DNA from: Roseateles_B sp041913905 | GTDB lineage: Bacteria > Pseudomonadota > Gammaproteobacteria > Burkholderiales > Burkholderiaceae_C | NCBI GenBank assembly: GCA_041913905.1 | Contig: JAYSEK010000007.1 | Coordinates: 90,920 to 154,919, forward strand | Direction of reading: 5' to 3' | DNA length: 64,000 bases | Notes under the pieces: model-generated | The model's database searches: none | What the model was told of the DNA's origin: nothing | Seen by the model: only the letters and a program-made list of their open reading frames with translations | Shown: piece by piece, positions 59,494 through 64,000 of the stretch | Position numbering within the stretch: the first letter of the stretch is position 1 | How the letters are laid out: each line of letters begins with the position of its first letter | Position numbers and translations under genes: made by a program

Positions 59494-62043
59494 TTATTGC
59501 TGGGTATTGAGCGCCGCCAGCTGCTTGCGCGCCCGCGCGGTGGCGCGCTCCAGCAGGTAGGCGTTCTCGAAGGCGCGCAGGCGGCCGGTCTCGCAGAGCT
59601 TGCGCAGCATGCGGGCGGTCATGGTGACCGTTTGCTGGTGCTTGTGGCCCTGGGTGAAGATGAAGAAGCTGCGGCCGGCGCTGATGTGGGCCAGGCGCAC
59701 CTTGCGCCAGTGCTCGCCGGTGTTCATCTGGTAGGCGAAGCCCAGCTGGAGGTGGTCGATCAGCAGCACGCCGGAGCTCGGCTCGGGCTCCTCCGTGGGG
59801 GAGGGCAGGCCGTCGATGCTGATGTCCACCGTCTGCAGCGGGGCTTCCTGGGCGGTGATGTCGATGTCGACCTCGCCGTTCCAGTCCACCGCGGTCTCCC
59901 GCACCAGGCCCAGGCTGGAAGCCTCCTTGGCGTTGAGCCCCTGGGCCAGGTCGATGTCGACTTCGCCGGATTCGGTGTCGCGGAACTCGTCCGGCTGCAC
60001 CGGGGGCAGGTCTTGCTCTTTTGGGGCTTCGATGCCGAAGACGGCTTCCAGCTGCTTGACCAGCAGGTTGTAGTCCAGGGCGGAGAGCCCTTGGCCTTTG
60101 AGCGATTCGGCGTGCACCGGCAGCAGCTGGCCGATGAAGGGCTTGCGCAGGGATTCGGGCCAGGCGATCAGATCCAGACCTTCGTTGAGCGTCTGCATCA
60201 TGCGGGGCAGGGCGCTCAGGAAGGCCTGGCGCTGCGGCCCCGGGGCCTTGGGTTGCACGCTCAGGACCAGGTCGCGGCCGAACTGGCGGAAGCGCTTCTC
60301 GCGCTCCACGCTGCCGCCCTCATGGCGCGAGGCCTGCACGATGGCGCCGCTCCAGGTCTGGGAGAGGAACTCACGCAGGAAGTCCGGCATGGGCACCTTG
60401 GCCAGGTTCTGGGCCAGCTGCTTGGCGTAGCGCTGCTGCAGGCGCAGATCGGTTTCCTTGCGCTCGACCAGGGCCGCGGCATCGCCATGGGCCTGCAGAA
60501 CCTGGGCCGTCTGGGCGCTGACGAAGGCCTCGAGGTCATCGAGCTTCTGCTCATAGATCTCGATGCGTTCGAAGTCCCCGCCGCTGACGTCATGCACCAG
60601 CGCCCGCACGTGCTCGAGGAACTCCTTGCCGGGCGAGTCCACGAAGTCGTCGTAGGCGCAGGCCAGCGAGGCCAGGCGGTTGATGAAGCGGCGCACCGGA
60701 TGGCGGCGCGAGGAGAAGAAGGTGTTGTCGCCCAGGGCGGCGCGCAGCACGGGCAGCTGCAGCTGGGCCAGCAGGCGCGCCATCTGCGGCGGCACCTTGG
60801 CGTCCGAGAGGATGTGGTCGAACAGGCTGCCCACCACGTCGATCACCATGTGGTCCAGCGAGCCGGTGGCCGCCTGGCGCAGGGCGTCGCGGTGGAGGTG
60901 GATCAGGTTGGGTGGCAAGGGGAAGGCGCCACCCGGGATGGTTTCGTCGCCCCAGTCTCCGCCTCGTTCGCCACCCCACTCGCCGCTCAGGGGGACGCCG
61001 GCACTGCCAGGCCCCCCGGACGACAGGGCGCCCGAGACCGTGGTGCCGCCGAAGCCCGAGCCGCCAGCGGCCATGCCGCCGGATGCGGGCAGGGGCAGGC
61101 TGGACAAGCGGCGCAGCAGGTCCATCAGCTGCGGGTCGACGCTGCCCATCACGCCGGCGGGGGCGTAGCCACCACTGAATCCGCCGCCGTAGCCGCCACC
61201 ATAACCGCCGCTATAGCCCCCCGGCATGTTCACGCCAGCGGCGTAGCCGCCGGGCGGCACCGGGCCGCCATAGCCGGGCGCCGCGTACGCACCCACGCCG
61301 CCATAGCCGCTGGCGGCTGGCCCCAGGCCGCCGAAGCGGGAGTTTCCCACCGGGCCGCCGAGGTCGCCGGACACGCTGCTGGGGCCGCCGCCGGCCATCG
61401 CGCCGCGCGGATCCAGGGCGCGCACCCGCAGATCCTGCTGGCGCAGGCCGCGGCTGCGGAAGAGGCCGGCGATGTCGGCGTAGCAGCTGCGCATCTCCGT
61501 GGTGAAGGAGCGGGTCAGTTCGTCGATCAGGGCCTGGCGGATCTCGCTGTCCTCCGTCAGGCTGTGCACGGCGTCCAGCAGCGCCTGTGCAATGAGTTCC
61601 GGGCGCAGCGGGTTGCGGTCCAGCCCGCCTTCGGAGGAACTTAGGCCGGCCAGAAAGGACTCGACATCCCGCAGCTCCCACTCGCTTTGGTGGCCGATGG
61701 CCATGCCGATGCGGTCGGCCGCGACCATGGCGTCGACCTGTTCGTCGTCCATCAGGGACAGCTCGTCCCAGGCCTTCTTCGCGGCCGGGGCAGCCTTGTC
61801 CCGCTGTTCACCGGCCATCTGGCGCCGCAGGCTGGCCTGGAATTCCTGGACGAACTGGGCGAGGTGCTCCCTGAACAGGTACTGGGCCGACAGCAGGGTG
61901 TCCCGGCGCTTGGCAAAGCCGGCCGACAGCGCCGCCAGTCCCAGGCCTTCGGCGCCGCGTTCGGCTGCCTGTTCGGCAGCGGCCCGGACGCGCTGGAGGG
62001 CGGCTTCGAGATGCGGGTTGAGTCGTGACTCGGGCTGGTTCAT
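59494..62043 (-). CDS. DUF1631 family protein
   Basis: An 849-residue protein of the DUF1631 family found mainly in Betaproteobacteria and Gammaproteobacteria. The N-terminal helical region contains FREHLAQFVQEFQASLRRQM; the middle has FDHILSDAKVPPQMARLLAQL and SRRHPVRRFINRLASLA; the C-terminus has LQLGFAYQMNTGEHWRKVRL. Residues about 220-310 form a Gly/Tyr/Pro-rich low-complexity insert. Start 62043 (MNQPESRL) is used. A role in cyclic-di-GMP or surface functions has been suggested for the family, but none is shown here. Confidence 0.88.
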   Translation of the reverse strand: MNQPESRLNPHLEAALQRVRAAAEQAAERGAEGLGLAALSAGFAKRRDTLLSAQYLFREHLAQFVQEFQASLRRQMAGEQRDKAAPAAKKAWDELSLMDDEQVDAMVAADRIGMAIGHQSEWELRDVESFLAGLSSSEGGLDRNPLRPELIAQALLDAVHSLTEDSEIRQALIDELTRSFTTEMRSCYADIAGLFRSRGLRQQDLRVRALDPRGAMAGGGPSSVSGDLGGPVGNSRFGGLGPAASGYGGVGAYAAPGYGGPVPPGGYAAGVNMPGGYSGGYGGGYGGGFSGGYAPAGVMGSVDPQLMDLLRRLSSLPLPASGGMAAGGSGFGGTTVSGALSSGGPGSAGVPLSGEWGGERGGDWGDETIPGGAFPLPPNLIHLHRDALRQAATGSLDHMVIDVVGSLFDHILSDAKVPPQMARLLAQLQLPVLRAALGDNTFFSSRRHPVRRFINRLASLACAYDDFVDSPGKEFLEHVRALVHDVSGGDFERIEIYEQKLDDLEAFVSAQTAQVLQAHGDAAALVERKETDLRLQQRYAKQLAQNLAKVPMPDFLREFLSQTWSGAIVQASRHEGGSVEREKRFRQFGRDLVLSVQPKAPGPQRQAFLSALPRMMQTLNEGLDLIAWPESLRKPFIGQLLPVHAESLKGQGLSALDYNLLVKQLEAVFGIEAPKEQDLPPVQPDEFRDTESGEVDIDLAQGLNAKEASSLGLVRETAVDWNGEVDIDITAQEAPLQTVDISIDGLPSPTEEPEPSSGVLLIDHLQLGFAYQMNTGEHWRKVRLAHISAGRSFFIFTQGHKHQQTVTMTARMLRKLCETGRLRAFENAYLLERATARARKQLAALNTQQ

Positions 62044-62193
62044 GGACGAGAGGACCAATCGCGCCGCTCAGTGCGGCGCGCAGCGTATGCCAAGTATGCG
62101 TGGATTTGAGGGCTCATGTTGTGACCAAGCGCAGTCTGCACGCTGGATCATGCAGGATCATGTCCCACCCGCACTTGCGGGTAGGGAGCTTGC

Positions 62194-62637
62194 TCAGCGC
62201 TTGAGCGAATCGCGGATCTCGCGCAGCAGCATGATGTCCTCGGGGGTTGCGGGTTCCGCCGCCGGGGCGGGGGCGGGTTCGCCGCGCTTGAGGCGGTTGA
62301 TCTGCTTGACCATCATGAAGATGATGAAGGCCAGGATGATGAAGTTCAGCAGCACGGTCAGGAAGCTGCCGTAGGCGAAGAGGGGCACGCCGGCCTTGGT
62401 CAGGGCCTCGTAGGTCTGGGGACCCTTGAAGTCGGCGGGCACGGCGCCCAGCACGATGAAGTAGTTGGAGAAGTCCAGGCCGCCGACCACCTTGCCCACA
62501 AACGGCATGATCAGATCCTTGACCATCGAGTCGACGATCTTGCCGAAGGCGCCGCCGATGATCACGCCCACGGCGAGGTCCACCACATTGCCCTTGACGG
62601 CAAACTCCCTGAACTCGCTCAGCATTCCCATCTTCAT
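62194..62637 (-). CDS. mscL: Large-conductance mechanosensitive channel
   Basis: A 147-residue channel: MLSEFREFAVKGNVVDLAVGVIIGGAFGKIVDS (helix 1), a periplasmic loop, FLTVLLNFIILAFIIFMMVKQINRL (helix 2) and a cytoplasmic helix near LLREIRDSLKR. It releases solutes under osmotic downshock. Confidence 0.95.
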   Translation of the reverse strand: MKMGMLSEFREFAVKGNVVDLAVGVIIGGAFGKIVDSMVKDLIMPFVGKVVGGLDFSNYFIVLGAVPADFKGPQTYEALTKAGVPLFAYGSFLTVLLNFIILAFIIFMMVKQINRLKRGEPAPAPAAEPATPEDIMLLREIRDSLKR

Positions 62638-62878
62638 CTACTCCTCTGCGGGGCGTCCCGGATGCACTGAGCGCTATTGTCTACGTTTGCGGCCGCTGCA
62701 AATCGGGCCAAACACGGGGATTTCCGTCTCGACGCTCCCAACCGCGCGCTGAGGCGCCGAACTGACGCCTCGGCGAGACGATTTGCGTAATCCCCGAGTT
62801 GCATCAAGCCGGGGCAGTGGTGGGCGTCCGCTAGAATCCGCGGTTGCTCCCGATCAGAAGTCTCCTTTGAGGACCCTC
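62638..62878. promoter_or_regulatory. Divergent promoter region between mscL and petA
   Basis: 241 bases without a gene. A candidate -10, TAGAAT at 62832-62837, lies 42 bases before the petA start, but no matching -35 at standard spacing was found. TTTGAGGA before petA is a good ribosome-binding site. Confidence 0.4.
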
Positions 62879-63475
62879 ATGAGTGACCAGCAAGTGGATC
62901 AAGGCAAGCGCACCTGGCTCATCGCCACGAGTTGCGCCGGTGCCGGTGTCGGCGTCGCGACCGCCGTGCCCTTTGTCAGTACCTTCGCGCCGTCCGAGCG
63001 TGCCAAGGCTGCCGGTGCAGCCGTGGAAGTCGATATCAGCAGCCTGAAGCCTGGCGAGAAGCTGACGGTGGAATGGCGCGGCAAGCCGGTTTGGATCGTG
63101 CGCCGCACGCCCGAGCAGCTGGCCGCCCTGCCCAAGAACGATCCCCAGCTGGCTGATCCGGAGTCCAAGCGCACCGCCTACCCGACGCCCGATTACGCCA
63201 AGAACGAGCACCGTTCGATCAAGCCCGAGTACTTCGTGGGCGTGGGCATCTGCTCGCACCTGGGCTGCTCGCCCTCGGACAAGTTCCAGGCCGGCCCGCA
63301 GCCCTCGCTGCCGGACGACTGGAACGGCGGCTTCCTCTGCCCCTGCCATGGCTCGACCTTCGACCTGGCCGGCCGCGTGTTCAAGAACAAGCCCGCACCC
63401 GACAACCTCGAGGTGCCTCCCCATATGTATCTGTCCGACACCAAGATCCTGATTGGTGAGGACAAGGCTGCCTAA
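62879..63475 (+). CDS. petA: Ubiquinol-cytochrome c reductase Rieske iron-sulfur subunit
   Basis: A 198-residue protein: N-terminal anchor (RTWLIATSCAGAGVGVATAVPF) with the Tat-like KR start, then the 2Fe-2S ligands in CSHLGC near residue 125 and CPCHGS near 154. It passes electrons from ubiquinol to cytochrome c1. It is first in the petABC operon. Confidence 0.96.
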   Translation: MSDQQVDQGKRTWLIATSCAGAGVGVATAVPFVSTFAPSERAKAAGAAVEVDISSLKPGEKLTVEWRGKPVWIVRRTPEQLAALPKNDPQLADPESKRTAYPTPDYAKNEHRSIKPEYFVGVGICSHLGCSPSDKFQAGPQPSLPDDWNGGFLCPCHGSTFDLAGRVFKNKPAPDNLEVPPHMYLSDTKILIGEDKAA

Positions 63476-63495
63476 GCGAGAGGACAGAGGTCGAT

Positions 63496-64000
63496 ATGGC
63501 TGAATTCAAAGAAGCTCCCGCCGGCGCGTCCATGGGCGAGCAGCTGCTGACCTGGGTGGACAACCGCTTCCCGCTCAGCAAGATGTACCGGGAGCACATG
63601 TCGGAGTACTACGCTCCGAAGAACTTCAACTGGTGGTACATCTTCGGCTCGCTGGCCATGCTGGTGCTGGTGATCCAGATCGTCACCGGCATCTTCCTGG
63701 TGATGCACTACAAGCCGGATGCCGCCGTGGCCTTCGCCTCGGTCGAGTACATCATGCGCGATGTGCCCTGGGGCTGGCTGATCCGCTACATGCACTCGAC
63801 GGGCGCCTCCGCCTTCTTCGTGGTCGTGTACCTGCACATGTTCCGCGGCCTGCTCTACGGCTCCTACCGCAAGCCCCGCGAGCTGGTCTGGATCTTCGGC
63901 TGCGCGATCTTCCTGTGCCTGATGGCCGAGGCCTTCATGGGCTATCTGCTGCCCTGGGGCCAGATGTCCTACTGGGGCGCCCAGGTGATCGTGAACCTGT
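63496..64000 (+). CDS. petB: Cytochrome b subunit of bc1 complex (partial)
   Basis: The start is at 63496 and the gene runs off the right edge; 168 codons are visible. Membrane and heme-binding parts include WWYIFGSLAMLVLVIQIVTG, HYKPD, IRYMHSTGASAFFVVVYLHMF (His ligands) and AFMGYLLPWGQMSYWGA (second heme and Qo region). It follows petA by 20 bases. Confidence 0.95.
   Translation, partial: MAEFKEAPAGASMGEQLLTWVDNRFPLSKMYREHMSEYYAPKNFNWWYIFGSLAMLVLVIQIVTGIFLVMHYKPDAAVAFASVEYIMRDVPWGWLIRYMHSTGASAFFVVVYLHMFRGLLYGSYRKPRELVWIFGCAIFLCLMAEAFMGYLLPWGQMSYWGAQVIVNL

Noticed and set aside
62799..62837. TTGCAT/TAGAAT pair as petA promoter
   Set aside because: The spacing is about 27 bases, too long for a sigma-70 promoter.
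1..64000. CRISPR array, tRNA and rRNA genes, phage structural genes
   Set aside because: No regularly spaced repeats, cloverleaf-like or rRNA sequence, or phage gene clusters were seen by eye on either strand.

Overview
The window is GC-rich, densely coded DNA from a betaproteobacterium, most likely a member of the Burkholderiales. The evidence is synteny: argB / pyrimidine nucleotidase / slmA, hisI-hisE / HIT / tatABC / htrA / Nif3, and mscL / petA-petB, together with a DUF1631 protein, a Bug-type binding protein and an imuA-imuB-dnaE2 operon. The genus cannot be fixed from sequence reading alone. No rRNA, tRNA or CRISPR array was seen.

Layout. 1-12.7 kb: a partial exported repeat protein, an Lrp/AsnC regulator, an MBL-fold hydrolase, a GNAT, a divergent oxidoreductase/LysR pair, nudC, a class D beta-lactamase behind an unrecognised 534-residue protein, an isochorismatase-fold hydrolase, slyX and small enzymes. 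12.98-15.8 kb: a TonB-dependent receptor. 15.9-19.6 kb: small minus-strand genes (membrane proteins, CMD, ABM, cupin and VOC folds).

19.7-23.8 kb is the most unusual part: a decayed chromosomal integron. A plus-strand integrase gene has lost about 190-200 internal codons, including most catalytic residues. Upstream of it lie an attI-like site and a minus-strand row of cassettes: a membrane protein, an antitoxin/toxin pair, a broken ORF, a zinc-ribbon protein and an unknown protein. They are separated by recognisable attC sites. At least two of these sites are split by short non-autonomous relatives of IS110/IS1111 elements inserted between R'' and L''.

23.9-30.2 kb: the SOS mutasome operon imuA-imuB-dnaE2 with a near-consensus LexA box. 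30.4-34.3 kb: a GNAT, a membrane sulfatase-fold protein and a Crp/Fnr regulator. 34.5-45 kb: an acyl-CoA ligase with a complete branched-chain-type ABC importer, a second ligase-like enzyme and a Bug binding protein, probably for uptake and CoA activation of an organic acid. Its spacers carry repeated palindromic sequences. 45-64 kb is mostly core housekeeping: dtd, a cation efflux protein, argB, pyrimidine nucleotidase, response regulator, slmA, DUF815 ATPase, mutT, hisI, hisE, hinT, tatABC, an HtrA protease, Nif3, pdxA, DUF1631, mscL and the start of the cytochrome bc1 operon.

Start sites were chosen from ribosome-binding sequences, overlaps and family length, so several differ from the longest possible reading frame.
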